Source of the DNA: an uncultured Neptuniibacter sp.
GTDB taxonomy: Bacteria > Pseudomonadota > Gammaproteobacteria > Pseudomonadales > Balneatricaceae
Reading direction: 5' to 3'
DNA: 64,000 nt
Assembly (NCBI RefSeq): GCF_947498015.1
Contig: NZ_CANMIR010000012.1
Coordinates: forward strand, 1-64,000
The notes under the pieces: generated by a model
Told to the model about the DNA's origin: nothing
The model's input: only the letters and a program-made list of their open reading frames with translations
Database searches by the model: none
Part shown: positions 8,397-18,635 of the stretch, in pieces
Layout of the letters: each line of letters starts with the position of its first letter
Numbering within the stretch: the stretch's first letter is position 1
Program-made: the position numbers and the translations under genes

Positions 8397-10376
8397 ATGA
8401 GCTTAAATCTTACCCATAAAATCACACTTGGTTTTGCCGCATTGGTTGTGTCTATCCTGATTGTCGGCGGTGGCGGATTGGTCGGTAACAGTAATATCTA
8501 TGAAAGACTGAACCATATCACCGAAGACACACTTCCTATCCTGGTCGGAAGTTTCAACCAGATGATCGAGCTTCAGCAAGCGAATCAAAGTCTATACAGC
8601 ACACTCGCTGAAGAAGAATCAGATAAAATTGAGTCAACTACAAAACAATTTATCGGTCATATCGGCGGGTTCAATAAAAAACTCCTGGCACTGACACCTT
8701 TAGTTGAAAACACCCCCTCACTTAAGCAGCAAATAGGGCTAATCAGTCAGCAAAGCAAAAGCTACAGTAATCAGGCCAATGTTGTTTTTGATCTTCATAA
8801 CACCCGGCTACAGCTTGATAAAAAAGTGACTGAACAAGCATTAGATCTACAGGGTAAAGCAGATTCAGTGCTTGCATGGACTCAGCGTTATCTCAGTAAT
8901 AGCAACAATAGCGAGGGCGTAATCGCAGCACGGAATCTTACCAGAAGCATGTCTAAGCTACGGGTACAGCTAACTAATTTTCAGCGAAGTGGAAATCTGA
9001 AAGCGCTTAACGACAGAGTTAAAACAAATGAAGGCGATCTGCTTAAACGCTATGAAGAGTTCAAGCAATCAGATAGCAAAGCTGGGCAGATCACCAGCCT
9101 GATTCCAGCAATCCATAAACACTTCTTCCAGAAAGATGGCTTAATAGACCTGTACAACCGCAAAGCCGATACACGTGATAAATTAGCCCAGCAACTTATC
9201 GCAACCCATAAAAGCCTTGCAGAGGTCACTCACTCTGCCAATCAGTTTATCGCCTTTGCCAAACAGGAAGCTGGGGAGGCCCAGGCAGCAGCTCAAGATG
9301 CCAACAATCTTAGCAGAGGCCTGATAATCGCACTTCTGGTCGGCACAACGGCCTTTGCCCTCGTAATCGCATTTATCACCATCAGTGCGATTCGCAAACC
9401 ACTGTCTCAATTTACCTCAGAGCTAACCAAGCTTCGTGATGGCGATCTCACCGTAAGTTTTAATCAAAGCCGTAAAGATGAGTTTGGTGATCTGGCAGAG
9501 TCTCTGAACACGGTAGTATCCAGCCAGCGCCAGATCCTGCAAGACGTCGCGAAAGGTTCTGAGAACCTTTCCAGTGTTGCGCAGAAAAACTCGACAATCA
9601 GTCAACAAACCACTCAGGCGATGCATGCCCAGAGTGAACAGTTAGAGATGGCCTCCTCTGCCGCAACTGAGATGGAAAGCAGCGTGACCGAGGTTGCCAA
9701 TCACAGTGCCACTACTTTGGACGCTGTCCATCAATGTGAAAGCCTCAGTCAACATGTTAATCGCAATGTTGATCAGACACTACGCAGCATTCAAGCTCAG
9801 GCAGAAGCGATAAATGAAGCGGTCAGTGTCAGTAACAGCCTGGCAAATTACAGCACTGAGATCGATGCTATTCTCGAAACCATTCATGCCATTGCAGAAC
9901 AAACCAACCTGCTGGCGCTTAATGCAGCGATTGAAGCTGCCCGCGCAGGCGATCATGGCCGAGGCTTTGCAGTTGTTGCCGATGAGGTCAGAGGTCTCGC
10001 CAGTCGTACCCGGAACTCCACAGATGAGATCCAGGAGATGATTGAAAATATGAAGGGAAGTATCCAGCAGGTCGTATCAGTAATGCAGAGCAGCTACGAT
10101 CAGGCCCAATCCTGTGTAGGCCATGCAAATACATCGCAGGAATCCCTTGCCAACATGAATGAATCTATTGGCAATATCCGTTTCCTGAATACGCAGATCG
10201 AAGATGCGGCTCAACAACAGCGTCAAGCCGTACAGGAGGTGAGCACCCAGCTCAATAGTATCAATCATGCTGCGAGCGAAACCTCAGAAGGGGCTGAAGA
10301 GGCCTCCTCTGGAAGTGATGAGCTACTAGCGATCGCCCAGCAACAACAAGGCCTTCTGAAGCGTTTTACTCTCTAA
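8397..10376 (+). CDS. Methyl-accepting chemotaxis protein
   Basis: This 659-aa chemoreceptor has a membrane anchor (about 9-31), a long helical periplasmic sensor (about 35-305), a second membrane segment (about 309-331), a HAMP domain (about 332-385) and a cytoplasmic signalling domain. The conserved hairpin tip is present ([32 protein letters not shown]). No CheR-tethering pentapeptide is visible at the C-terminus. The sensor domain appears all-helical rather than Cache-like, so its ligand is unknown. No che genes lie nearby. The next operon is an amino-acid-type importer, which may be coincidence. Confidence 0.95.
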   Translation: MSLNLTHKITLGFAALVVSILIVGGGGLVGNSNIYERLNHITEDTLPILVGSFNQMIELQQANQSLYSTLAEEESDKIESTTKQFIGHIGGFNKKLLALTPLVENTPSLKQQIGLISQQSKSYSNQANVVFDLHNTRLQLDKKVTEQALDLQGKADSVLAWTQRYLSNSNNSEGVIAARNLTRSMSKLRVQLTNFQRSGNLKALNDRVKTNEGDLLKRYEEFKQSDSKAGQITSLIPAIHKHFFQKDGLIDLYNRKADTRDKLAQQLIATHKSLAEVTHSANQFIAFAKQEAGEAQAAAQDANNLSRGLIIALLVGTTAFALVIAFITISAIRKPLSQFTSELTKLRDGDLTVSFNQSRKDEFGDLAESLNTVVSSQRQILQDVAKGSENLSSVAQKNSTISQQTTQAMHAQSEQLEMASSAATEMESSVTEVANHSATTLDAVHQCESLSQHVNRNVDQTLRSIQAQAEAINEAVSVSNSLANYSTEIDAILETIHAIAEQTNLLALNAAIEAARAGDHGRGFAVVADEVRGLASRTRNSTDEIQEMIENMKGSIQQVVSVMQSSYDQAQSCVGHANTSQESLANMNESIGNIRFLNTQIEDAAQQQRQAVQEVSTQLNSINHAASETSEGAEEASSGSDELLAIAQQQQGLLKRFTL

Positions 10377-10693
10377 ATCCGGTTGGGCCCTGACCGCTAT
10401 CAGGGCCAACTCTCTTGAACCGAATATAGAGCTACTCTCTGAGGAAAAAATGGGTTTTCACTGGCTAATCTCCTCAGACGGTAGTTTTTTTCATTACCCA
10501 GCATAAATTTTAAGGTCAAAATTGCCAATTAGGCCGACTTTTCCTACCTTTCTTCTATAACTGTGTACAAGATCCCGTAGCAGATCATTGTTTCATTTTC
10601 ATGCAGAGGGTATCTTTGACCCGATTTATTAATAACCCAAATATTTCCTAATCCTCACAAGGGATTTCAAATAATAAAAATTTGAGGCATATA
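10377..10693. other. Intergenic region between chemoreceptor and liv operon 1
   Basis: It holds an inverted repeat GGCCCTGA (10386-10393) / TCAGGGCC (10400-10407) just after the chemoreceptor stop, which could be a weak terminator although no T run follows. The remaining 280 bp is AT-rich leader and presumably carries the liv promoter. TTGACC at 10616 is a possible -35 but lacks a good -10 at proper spacing. Confidence 0.5.
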
Positions 10694-11812
10694 ATGAAAA
10701 AAATCGCCAAGAAGCTGATGACACTGGGAACCGTAGCTGCACTGGCAGGTGCTGTGTCTATCGCTAATGCAGAAACCCTGAAAATTGGCCTGGCTGGTCC
10801 AGCAACAGGCCCCGTCGCTCAATACGGTGACATGCAAAAAATTGGTGTAATGGCAGCCATCGATGATATCAATAAAGCTGGTGGCATTAATGGCATGCAG
10901 CTTGAAGGTGTTATCTACGACGATGCTTGTGATCCAAAGCAGGCCGTAGCTGTTGCCAACAAAATCGTTAACGATGGTATCCAGCATGTAGTCGGTCACC
11001 TTTGCTCCTCATCGACTGAACCTGCGACTGATATTTATGAAGAGGAAGGCGTGCTGATGATCACTGCAGCATCTACCTCCCCTACGATTACGGAAAAAGG
11101 CTTCCAGCTGATTTTCCGCACAATTGGCCTCGACAGCCTTCAGGGTAGCCTTGCTGCAGATCACATTCTTGGCACCGTTAAGCCACAACGCATTGCGGTC
11201 ATTCATGATAAACAACAGTATGGAGAAGGTTTGGCGACAGCGGTTAAATCCAAACTGGAAGGAAATAACTTAACTCCAGTTATGTTTGAGGGTGTGACGC
11301 CTGGCGATAAAGATTTCTCTGCTCTGATCGCAAAACTGAAAAAGAATAACATCGATTTCGTTTACTACGGTGGTTACCATCCAGAACTCGGTTTGATCCT
11401 GCGTCAGTCCAGCGAGAAAGGCTTTAACGCACAGTTTATGGGGCCTGAGGGTATCGTAAACTCTGATCTGGCAAAAATTGCAGGTGATGCAGTGGAAGGC
11501 GTTCTGGCAACCGCACCCAAAAGTTTCGATCAGAACCCAGTTAACCAGGCGCGTGTAGAAGCGATTAAAGCAAAAGGTGAAGATCCGACAGGTCCGTTCG
11601 TGTTTACAGCTTATGCAGCCGTGGAAGTGATGACCAATGCAATCAAGGCCACCGGTAAAACCGACCCGTTTGAACTGGCCGATCATATTCGCGCAAACTC
11701 CCTGGACACAGCCATTGGTAATGTGAAATACAATGAGAAAGGCGACCTGACTGAGTCTACCTTCCTTGTGTATCAGCTTCACAAAGATGGCACTAAAACT
11801 CCGGCGCAGTAA
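10694..11812 (+). CDS. Branched-chain amino acid ABC transporter, substrate-binding protein (LivJ/LivK-like)
   Basis: A periplasmic type I binding protein with a cleavable signal peptide (MKKIAKKLM...AGAVSIANA). The mature protein starts ETLKIGLAGPATGP and shows the LivJ/K hallmarks YGDMQKIG, INKAGGINGMQLEGVIYDDACDP, GHLCSSSTEPATDIYEEEGVLMITAASTSP and DKQQYGEGLA. ATG 10694 was chosen because GAGG sits 6 nt upstream; the longer frame begins with TTG. It heads a five-gene import operon and probably binds leucine/isoleucine/valine, though substrate is inferred from family similarity. Confidence 0.9.
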   Translation: MKKIAKKLMTLGTVAALAGAVSIANAETLKIGLAGPATGPVAQYGDMQKIGVMAAIDDINKAGGINGMQLEGVIYDDACDPKQAVAVANKIVNDGIQHVVGHLCSSSTEPATDIYEEEGVLMITAASTSPTITEKGFQLIFRTIGLDSLQGSLAADHILGTVKPQRIAVIHDKQQYGEGLATAVKSKLEGNNLTPVMFEGVTPGDKDFSALIAKLKKNNIDFVYYGGYHPELGLILRQSSEKGFNAQFMGPEGIVNSDLAKIAGDAVEGVLATAPKSFDQNPVNQARVEAIKAKGEDPTGPFVFTAYAAVEVMTNAIKATGKTDPFELADHIRANSLDTAIGNVKYNEKGDLTESTFLVYQLHKDGTKTPAQ

Positions 11813-11875
11813 TATAACAATAACTAAGCGGATTAAAACTGAATCGCCTACAAAGTTATTCAGAAGAGATCCTTA

Positions 11876-11905
11876 CCCCCTAACCCTGTGATCCGGGGTT
11901 GGGGG
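11876..11905 (+). repeat. Strong hairpin between the binding-protein gene and livH
   Basis: CCCCCTAACCC can pair with GGGTTGGGGG across a short loop. No T run follows, so it is not a simple terminator. In binding-protein-dependent transport operons such intercistronic structures often protect the upstream message or reduce read-through; that role here is inferred. Confidence 0.65.
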
Positions 11906-11928
11906 GTCATGCTATCTGGTCCCTGTAA

Positions 11929-12855
11929 ATGTCTGAATTTTCACTCTATCTTTTACAACAGCTAATTAATGGCCTGACCATCGGATCTACCTATGCCTTG
12001 ATCGCTATCGGTTACACGATGGTTTACGGCATTATCGGTATGATCAACTTTGCCCATGGCGAGATCTATATGATCGGCTCCTACGTAGCCTTTATCGTCA
12101 TTGCCGGATTACTCGGTATGGGCCTGGTCTCGCTTCCTATCATTTTAATTGTCGCTCTGATTGTTGCAGTCGTCATATCGAGTACCTATGGGTGGACGGT
12201 TGAGCGTGTGGCATACCGGCCACTGAGAGGATCAAACAGACTGATCCCTCTCATCTCAGCAATCGGTATGTCGATCTTTCTGCAGAACTTTGTCGGTATT
12301 TCACAAGGCTACCGTGACGTTGCCCTTCCTCCACAAGTCGTGGGTGGATGGACCTTCGGCGATCCGTCAGTGTTTGAGGTTACCGTCTCTTATATGCAGT
12401 TAATGATCTGGGCCGCGACCCTGATCACAATGACTGCGCTGACGCTTTTCATATCCCGGTCACGCATGGGTAGAGCCTGTCGCGCCTGCTCAGAAGATCT
12501 AGGCATGACCAATCTCCTGGGCATCGACACCAACAAGATTATTGCACTGACATTTATTGTGGGTGCGGCATTAGCGGCTATCGCAGGCCTGCTATTGGGT
12601 TTGTATTACGGCGTTGTAAACCCCTTTGTAGGGTTCATTGCCGGCCTGAAAGCCTTCACAGCAGCTGTACTTGGCGGTATCGGTTCTATCCCAGGCGCCA
12701 TGCTTGGAGGTCTGGTGTTAGGTGTAACAGAGGCGATGACTGCCGCTTTCTTCCCATCAGAATATAAGGATGTTGTCGCATTTGGTCTGCTGGTGCTGAT
12801 TCTCCTGTTCCGCCCAAGCGGATTACTGGGCAAACCGGAAGTGGAGAAGGTCTAA
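11929..12855 (+). CDS. livH: Branched-chain amino acid ABC transporter permease LivH
   Basis: This 308-aa inner-membrane protein has about eight hydrophobic segments and the LivH sequence pattern: [38 protein letters not shown] near the start, [32 protein letters not shown] (cytoplasmic loop contacting the ATPase) and the C-terminal [13 protein letters not shown] block. It pairs with LivM. Its last base overlaps the first base of the livM start codon. Confidence 0.93.
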   Translation: MSEFSLYLLQQLINGLTIGSTYALIAIGYTMVYGIIGMINFAHGEIYMIGSYVAFIVIAGLLGMGLVSLPIILIVALIVAVVISSTYGWTVERVAYRPLRGSNRLIPLISAIGMSIFLQNFVGISQGYRDVALPPQVVGGWTFGDPSVFEVTVSYMQLMIWAATLITMTALTLFISRSRMGRACRACSEDLGMTNLLGIDTNKIIALTFIVGAALAAIAGLLLGLYYGVVNPFVGFIAGLKAFTAAVLGGIGSIPGAMLGGLVLGVTEAMTAAFFPSEYKDVVAFGLLVLILLFRPSGLLGKPEVEKV

Positions 12856-14111
12856 TGCAGGGTAAATTGTATAACGCTTTATTTGCTTCTGGGATCGCAC
12901 TTATTCTGACCTGCCTGATGGTCGGCATTAAACTCGATACCGAGGGAACACAACTCGCTATCAAAGGTGCGACAACCCAACAGTGGCTCTGGATTGGCCT
13001 GGGTATTGGCCTGGTTTTTCTGTCCCAGATATTCTCGGATCAGATCGATTCAGCTTTCAGCAAAGTACCTAAACCCCAGCTAAGCAAACTTCTACCAGAA
13101 GAGAAGAAAATGTCGGTGCTGAAGCCCTGGCTAATCGCTCTGCTTGTGGTAGTGATGCTGATCTGGCCATTTATGGTCTCACGTGGTTCCGTTGATCTCG
13201 CAACACTTGCCCTAATCTACATCATGCTCGGGCTCGGGCTGAATATAGTGGTGGGTCTGGCCGGACTTCTCGACCTCGGTTTTGTTGCCTTTTATGCGGT
13301 AGGAGCTTACACCTACGCCCTGTTATCAGAATATTTTGGAATGTCTTTCTGGGCATGCCTTCCAATTTCTGCAGGTTTGGCAGCCCTGTTTGGATTTGTT
13401 CTCGGATTCCCTGTGCTGCGCCTCAGAGGGGATTACCTGGCAATCGTGACTCTGGGTTTTGGTGAGATCATCCGAATTCTGCTAAATAACTGGACAGCTG
13501 TTACCGGAGGCCCTAATGGCATCTCTGGGATCGCCAAGCCAACGCTTTTCGGTCTGGAATTCAGCCGCAGAGCGAAAGAGGAAGGAAATATTCCATTCCA
13601 TGAGTTCTTTGGAATCGATTACTCAAGCTCCTATAAAGTGATCTTCCTCTACCTGATTGCGGTTATTCTGACAATCTTCGTGATTTACGTTATCAACCGA
13701 CTAATACGTATGCCTGTGGGCCGTGCCTGGGAAGCCCTTCGTGAAGATGAAATCGCGTGCCGCTCTTTAGGGCTTAACCGAACCGTGATCAAGTTATCAG
13801 CATTCACGCTAGGTGCCTCTACAGCCGGTTTTGCTGGGGCATTCTTCGCAGCCAGACAAGGATTTATCAGTCCTGAGTCATTTATCTTCATCGAATCAGC
13901 CATCATCCTGGCCATTGTCGTGCTAGGAGGGATGGGCTCACAGGTTGGCGTTATACTCGCTGCCATTATTATGACCATCCTGCCCGAACTGGCACGTGAG
14001 TTCTCTGAATATCGCATGCTGCTGTTCGGATTACTGATGGTTATTATGATGCGCTGGCGCCCTCAGGGCCTGGTACCCATGAAACGCCCACATCTGGAGC
14101 TGAATAGATGA
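12855..14111 (+). CDS. livM: Branched-chain amino acid ABC transporter permease LivM
   Basis: This 418-aa permease has an extra N-terminal region of about 110 residues with two hydrophobic segments, as in E. coli LivM. The core follows ([101 protein letters not shown]). It heterodimerises with LivH. The gene overlaps livG by 4 nt (ATGA), indicating translational coupling. Confidence 0.93.
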   Translation: MQGKLYNALFASGIALILTCLMVGIKLDTEGTQLAIKGATTQQWLWIGLGIGLVFLSQIFSDQIDSAFSKVPKPQLSKLLPEEKKMSVLKPWLIALLVVVMLIWPFMVSRGSVDLATLALIYIMLGLGLNIVVGLAGLLDLGFVAFYAVGAYTYALLSEYFGMSFWACLPISAGLAALFGFVLGFPVLRLRGDYLAIVTLGFGEIIRILLNNWTAVTGGPNGISGIAKPTLFGLEFSRRAKEEGNIPFHEFFGIDYSSSYKVIFLYLIAVILTIFVIYVINRLIRMPVGRAWEALREDEIACRSLGLNRTVIKLSAFTLGASTAGFAGAFFAARQGFISPESFIFIESAIILAIVVLGGMGSQVGVILAAIIMTILPELAREFSEYRMLLFGLLMVIMMRWRPQGLVPMKRPHLELNR

Positions 14112-14875
14112 GCCAATTACTTCTTGATGTAAATGCACTCACCATGCGTTTTGGAGGGCTGGTAGCGGTTAATGGTGTGAACCTGAAGGTGAAAAACCGT
14201 CAGATCGTCTCGATTATCGGCCCCAACGGTGCGGGAAAAACCACCGTATTTAACTGCCTGTCTGGCTTCTATATCCCAACCAGCGGCAGTGTCATGTTCA
14301 AAAACGAACAGATTGCCGGACTGAAAGATTTCCAGATATCCCGCAAAGGTCTGGTTCGTACTTTCCAGCACGTTCGTCTATTTTCGAACATGACCGTTGT
14401 CGAAAACATGCTGGTTGCGCAACACCGTCACCTGAACACAAACCTGTTCTCGGGACTTTTCAAGACCCCCTCTTACCGACGCAAAGAGCATGAGGCGATG
14501 GATCATGCCGCACAGTGGCTCGAGGAGGTTGGATTGTTGGATGTTGCCAACCGTCAGGCGGGTAATCTGTCTTACGGACAACAGAGACGTCTGGAGATCG
14601 CTCGCTGTATGGTGACGCAACCTGAGCTTTTGTTATTGGATGAACCGGCTGCAGGCCTTAACCCCAATGAAACCAAAGAGCTTGATGAGTTGATCATCAA
14701 ACTACGTGATGAGCACGAAATTTCCATTGTTCTGATTGAGCATGATATGAGCCTGGTGATGGGTATCTCAGATCATATCTATGTGATCGCACAGGGTACG
14801 CCTCTCGCTGACGGTTCCCCTGACGAGATTAAGAACAACCCTGATGTAATCAAAGCATATCTGGGAGAGGATTAA
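14108..14875 (+). CDS. livG: Branched-chain amino acid ABC transporter ATPase LivG
   Basis: This 255-aa cytoplasmic ATPase has Walker [10 protein letters not shown], a Q-loop region in [18 protein letters not shown], signature [13 protein letters not shown], Walker [14 protein letters not shown] and the switch His in [11 protein letters not shown]. The MTVVENM and [13 protein letters not shown] segments are typical of LivG. It couples to LivM/LivH. livF begins directly after its stop codon. Confidence 0.95.
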   Translation: MSQLLLDVNALTMRFGGLVAVNGVNLKVKNRQIVSIIGPNGAGKTTVFNCLSGFYIPTSGSVMFKNEQIAGLKDFQISRKGLVRTFQHVRLFSNMTVVENMLVAQHRHLNTNLFSGLFKTPSYRRKEHEAMDHAAQWLEEVGLLDVANRQAGNLSYGQQRRLEIARCMVTQPELLLLDEPAAGLNPNETKELDELIIKLRDEHEISIVLIEHDMSLVMGISDHIYVIAQGTPLADGSPDEIKNNPDVIKAYLGED

Positions 14876-15577
14876 ATGCTCAGTGTAGATAAGGTAAACA
14901 CCCACTATGGCCAGATACAGGCGCTACACGATATCTCGCTGGAAGTTAAACAGGGAGAGATCGTTACCCTAATCGGCGCCAATGGCGCGGGTAAAACAAC
15001 ACTCATGATGACAATCTGTGGTGATCCTCAAGCCACCTCGGGCACCATCAGCTTTGATGGTGAAATCATCAGTGGACTGACAACTCCCGCCATCATGCAG
15101 AAAGGCTTAGCAATCGTGCCGGAAGGTCGTCGAGTGTTCAGCGGGATGACCGTGGAAGAAAACCTGTTTATGGGATCCTATTTTCGCGATAAATCAGAAG
15201 CACAGAAAACGGCTAAGCATGTTCTGGAACTCTTCCCTCGACTTGAGGAGAGGTTCAGCCAGCGCGCGGGAACTATGTCTGGTGGTGAACAACAGATGCT
15301 TGCGATTGGACGTGCCATGATGTCAAAGCCACGCATGATCTTGCTAGATGAGCCATCCCTCGGGCTGGCACCCATCATCATCCAGCAGATTTTCGATATC
15401 ATCGAGCAACTTCGTGACGAGGGTGTCACCATCTTTCTCGTCGAACAAAACGCTAACCAGGCACTGAGAATTGCTGACCGTGGTTATGTTTTGGAGAACG
15501 GTCGCGTGGTGATGGAAGACACTGGGGATGCTCTTCTCACCAATGATGACGTGAGAAAGGCCTATCTAGGGGGATAA
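14876..15577 (+). CDS. livF: Branched-chain amino acid ABC transporter ATPase LivF
   Basis: This 233-aa ATPase closes the operon. It has Walker A GANGAGKTT, the LivF-specific GLAIVPEGRRVFSGMTVEENL segment, signature MSGGEQQMLAIGRAM, Walker B MILLDEPSLGLAP and IFLVEQNANQAL. All catalytic motifs are intact, in contrast to the second LivF-like protein at 55.5 kb. A terminator follows 30 nt downstream. Confidence 0.95.
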   Translation: MLSVDKVNTHYGQIQALHDISLEVKQGEIVTLIGANGAGKTTLMMTICGDPQATSGTISFDGEIISGLTTPAIMQKGLAIVPEGRRVFSGMTVEENLFMGSYFRDKSEAQKTAKHVLELFPRLEERFSQRAGTMSGGEQQMLAIGRAMMSKPRMILLDEPSLGLAPIIIQQIFDIIEQLRDEGVTIFLVEQNANQALRIADRGYVLENGRVVMEDTGDALLTNDDVRKAYLGG

Positions 15578-15607
15578 TTCCCTGAGGCCTGAGGTAGTAC
15601 CCTATAG

Positions 15608-15635
15608 ATAAAGCCGCCTCCGGGCGGCTTTATCA
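15608..15635 (+). terminator. Rho-independent terminator of liv operon 1
   Basis: ATAAAGCCGCC and GGCGGCTTTAT form an 11-bp stem around a TCCG loop; the stem itself ends in T-rich sequence. Confidence 0.88.
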
Positions 15636-15799
15636 TTCCATTAATCTACAACAACTTATCTTTAGTCTTACGCACCTGCAAAATAAGAATTTTTCTTATT
15701 TTTGTATCTTCCCTCTTTAACTATCCTTTCATAACTGCTTGGTATGTTCACGGATCAGCAGCATTGGTAGATGGTCAACATTACAACTGATCGAGTCAT

Positions 15800-15893
15800 C
15801 GGTAGCTTTCTTTCGCTGGAAACACCGTGAGTTCGTCAAGCGTTTCAGCAGGTACCCCTCAAGGATGAGGCGCTTCCAGAAAGGAAGCCTTAT
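15800..15893 (+). ncRNA. Structured leader or small RNA with a CsrA-like hairpin
   Basis: The gap 15636-15948 holds three possible stems: GCTGGAAAC (15815-15823) with GTTTCAGC (15842-15849); CCTC-AAGGAT-GAGG (15857-15870), whose loop displays AAGGAU as in CsrA/RsmA sites; and AGGCGCTTCC (15868-15877) with GGAAGCCT (15883-15890). The second and third share bases 15868-15870 and cannot form together. Further GGA triplets occur at 15753 and 15818. It could be the leader of the next gene or an independent RNA. It matches no RNA family I recognise. Confidence 0.4.
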
Positions 15894-15948
15894 TAAATCT
15901 ACAGATTTTACACTGTAGCTATTCAGACAATCATTGCAGGGTTATTTT

Positions 15949-16320
15949 GTGTTTAGATTGGTTAAAGATTTTATAAATTTTCAGTTTTGTTATTACTGGA
16001 TTGATGAGGCAACAACTAAGGTGAGCCCCGATCTTCCGACGTTTAATCACGCCCAGGAATGGATAATCAGCTACCACTTTTCACAGTATCAGGGCCCAGA
16101 GCGCAGAAAACGTAAAGTAGATCGCCGTTTACTGGATGCAAAAAAACAGTACTCTAGCCGCCGGAAATCGACCTCAAAGGGAAGACGGATTACAGACAAA
16201 CCTATTTCAATCGATATCGATCTGGCACATAAAAAGCTGCAGATACTAATGAGCGAGCAAAAAACCAAAGAAAAAGAGCCAATTAGGAATTTTTCTAATA
16301 CAGAGGCAAGCCTGCTGTAA
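15949..16320 (+). CDS. Small basic protein with Arg-rich ERRxRxVDRR motif
   Basis: I do not recognise the family. The 123-aa protein has an aromatic N-terminal segment (FVFRLVKDFINFQFCYYW) and a strongly basic middle (GPERRKRKVDRR ... SSRRKSTSKGRR), suggesting nucleic-acid or nucleotide contact. RRxxxRR-type patterns also occur in PilZ c-di-GMP proteins, but no PilZ barrel is visible. The GTG at 15949 was chosen because AGGG lies 7 nt upstream; the frame also opens at TTG 15934. It follows a structured leader and precedes a small zinc-ribbon gene. Confidence 0.55.
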   Translation: MFRLVKDFINFQFCYYWIDEATTKVSPDLPTFNHAQEWIISYHFSQYQGPERRKRKVDRRLLDAKKQYSSRRKSTSKGRRITDKPISIDIDLAHKKLQILMSEQKTKEKEPIRNFSNTEASLL

Positions 16321-16371
16321 CTAGAATTAAACTATTCAATTTAACATCGTAAGCGACAAGGATCTGTCGAC

Positions 16372-16566
16372 ATGCTTACTCATCCAAACTGCCAGACCTG
16401 CTCACACTCCCCCCAACAAACCCTCCTCGAACCCATGGGGTACGGTGCAGGAAGTCGGATATTTACCTGTAAAATGTGCGGTGCCTATTGGCTTCATACA
16501 GATAAAGGTTGGGAACTGCTAATTCCCGGAGGCTGGATCAGTAAATACTACCAGGACGATGAGTAA
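16372..16566 (+). CDS. Small zinc-ribbon-like protein (64 aa)
   Basis: The protein has two CxxC knuckles (CQTC at residues 7-10 and CKMC at 33-36) separated by 22 residues, the spacing of a rubredoxin-like or zinc-ribbon metal site. The remainder is rich in Trp, Tyr and Gly (GAYWLHTDKGWELLIPGGW). An AAGGA sequence about 10 nt upstream supports the ATG. It lies 51 bp after the Arg-rich gene on the same strand. Function unknown. Confidence 0.6.
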   Translation: MLTHPNCQTCSHSPQQTLLEPMGYGAGSRIFTCKMCGAYWLHTDKGWELLIPGGWISKYYQDDE

Positions 16567-16716
16567 CAACTTCTATACTCCACTCCTCCCCACCTAATAA
16601 TCTTTGATTAAAAGCACTTATCCCCATCTCTGCAAGCATATCTGCTATGCTAATCGTGATAATGCCTGTTTATAAAATCTTATAATTCAGGTAGATAGTT
16701 TTTGGAGAGAGACCCG

Positions 16717-17622
16717 GTGACACTGAAGAAGAGAAAGCTCACCTTACAACTTATTGAGGAACGTTTAAATTTTCTTCCCTTACTTCCGTCTGTCGTCTGT
16801 GAGCTGATCAATCTTGATCAGGATTCAGATGATTTTTATGAGAAGATGGCAAAGCTAACAGAGACCGATCCGCCATTAGCCGCACGTGTACTGGCTATTG
16901 CAAATTCAGCATCTGCCGCTCCCACCAAACCTATCACTAACATACAGGAAGCCCTGATCCGCGTTGGTGTTGGAACAATTATCTCGTTAATCACAACCCT
17001 GTCTGTTGCTAAGATTTTTGTCCCAAATAAGCCCGAGCACAAAGCGATCTGGCAGCATTCAATTGAGACAGCTATTTTTGCACGATTTATAGCCTCGCAT
17101 ATGCCCAGCTTGCAGGTTGATAAACACCTGGCGTACACCTGTGGTCTATTACATGATATTGGCCGTTTTGCCATGTTTGAGATCTCAGCAAAATCGGTTG
17201 AGGTTATCGACAGTAAGGGGTGGAATAGCCCAATAGAACTACCTCAGGTAGAACAGCATATATTGGGATTTACCCATGCTGAGGTTGGCTATAAGGCCGC
17301 TGTTAAATGGCAGCTCCCAAAAGAGGTTCAAAATCTGATCCGCTACCATCATCGATACAATATCAGCATGATCGACAAAGCGCCTGATTCCTTCAAAAAC
17401 TTAGTTATTCTGGTTCAGTATGCCGATCTGTTGAGTGTCTTCGTTGAAAAAAATCCAGAGTGGCCTAGTTGGAAAGCGGAAGTACTTCGGCAAGAGATTC
17501 CTAAATACTGCCAGCATAAAGACTGGCCCGCATTAGAATTCCCACTGGATGCTATTCTGAAATCCTTGCCGGATATGGCCTCAGAAGTTGATGAGATTAT
17601 GGGAAGTTTACGTATCCACTGA
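16717..17622 (+). CDS. HDOD domain protein with intact His-Asp pair
   Basis: This 301-aa protein has one HDOD domain (LNFLPLLPSVVCELINL, TDPPLAARVLAIANSA, NIQEALIRVGVGTIISLI, LAYTCGLLHDIGRFAMF). Unlike the HDOD protein at 4.7 kb, it keeps a His-Asp pair in LLHDIG and an RYHHRY segment, so a metal site is conceivable. Related proteins act in signalling and motility. The GTG start at 16717 follows GGAGAG by 8 nt; a TTG at 16702 is the alternative. It is likely monocistronic. Confidence 0.85.
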   Translation: MTLKKRKLTLQLIEERLNFLPLLPSVVCELINLDQDSDDFYEKMAKLTETDPPLAARVLAIANSASAAPTKPITNIQEALIRVGVGTIISLITTLSVAKIFVPNKPEHKAIWQHSIETAIFARFIASHMPSLQVDKHLAYTCGLLHDIGRFAMFEISAKSVEVIDSKGWNSPIELPQVEQHILGFTHAEVGYKAAVKWQLPKEVQNLIRYHHRYNISMIDKAPDSFKNLVILVQYADLLSVFVEKNPEWPSWKAEVLRQEIPKYCQHKDWPALEFPLDAILKSLPDMASEVDEIMGSLRIH

Positions 17623-17672
17623 TTAATATAGGGCGTAGCGTAACTAATTAAGTTTCAACTGTATTAATTCGT

Positions 17673-18599
17673 CTAACTTTGAGCCTCTCCATCTAGCAGT
17701 TTCTGCTCACAAAGCCTTCCGACCAATTCAATCATCAAAGCTTCGATCGCACGACAAGCCGTTGTAACCGGGCGCTCTTTTAAACGCACTAAGGAATGAA
17801 TCCTCTCAATTCTTGGCTCAATTATCTTCAAGGCGCTTATCTCTCCCCTTTGCAGCTCCACTTCCATGACATCACGGGGAATAATGGCATTCGCGATCCC
17901 ACTGTTAACCAAACAACGTATTCCTAAACCCGTATCCTGCTCGTAGCGGATATCTAACGGGCGGCGGGCCTCCAGTGCGGCCTGCTCAATGTGCAATCGA
18001 ATATTATGTGGTCGAGAGGGTGCAACGATGGGATAATCCGCCAACTGCTCAAATAGAATGGTCTCAGTATTATCTTCCAATCCTATGTTTTTCCCTACAA
18101 GACACAATGACTCTCGATATACCGGTAACACTTCGACTCCACTAAGGTCTGCAGCGTTGGGAATTAACCCAAGATCGACTTTTCCATCGGCTATCTGTTG
18201 CGCTGCTTCAAGGCTCATAGCTTCAAAAACATTCAGCTGAACATCAGGAAAACGCCGCTCAGCCTCTGTCACTAGCAGAGGGAGCAGGCTGTATGCTTTA
18301 GATGCATCAATCACAAGTCGAACCTCCCCCCTTGGAGAAAATTCATTAGAGTTAACATCCGCTCGGGCACTTTCAACCTGCCGCAGAATTAGGGTTGCAT
18401 GGTGGTATAACTTCTCCCCTGCCGCTGTTAACTGAACCCCTTTGACCGTTCGGGTAAACAACTCTATCCCCAGCTCTCTTTCCAAAGCTGCTACCTGATT
18501 GCTCAAAGCGGGTTGGGCTATATACAAATACCTTGATGCTGCTGAAACACTGCCAAGTTCCGCTATTTTCAAAAAGTATTTCAACTGATTGAGTTTCAC
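17673..18599 (-). CDS. LysR-type transcriptional regulator
   Basis: The N-terminal winged helix-turn-helix (residues 1-60: MKLNQLKYFLKIAELGSVSAASRYL...ALSNQVAALEREL) is followed by a LysR substrate-binding domain (about 90-300). The N-terminus resembles the Nac/Cbl-like branch. GTG 18599 is supported by AAGGGG 7 nt upstream. It is divergent from the dioxygenase-glcDEF-TRAP cluster, which is the normal arrangement for a LysR regulator and its target. The small-molecule inducer is unknown; a hydroxy acid handled by GlcDEF is a reasonable guess. Confidence 0.93.
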   Translation of the reverse strand: MKLNQLKYFLKIAELGSVSAASRYLYIAQPALSNQVAALERELGIELFTRTVKGVQLTAAGEKLYHHATLILRQVESARADVNSNEFSPRGEVRLVIDASKAYSLLPLLVTEAERRFPDVQLNVFEAMSLEAAQQIADGKVDLGLIPNAADLSGVEVLPVYRESLCLVGKNIGLEDNTETILFEQLADYPIVAPSRPHNIRLHIEQAALEARRPLDIRYEQDTGLGIRCLVNSGIANAIIPRDVMEVELQRGEISALKIIEPRIERIHSLVRLKERPVTTACRAIEALMIELVGRLCEQKLLDGEAQS

Positions 18600-18635
18600 A
18601 CCACTTCCCCTTGTCACTAAACGACATTCTCATGT

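Noticed and set aside
8397..16320. Functional link between the chemoreceptor and the first liv operon
   Set aside because: They are separated by over 300 bp with a hairpin, and the receptor's sensor domain gives no hint of amino acid binding.
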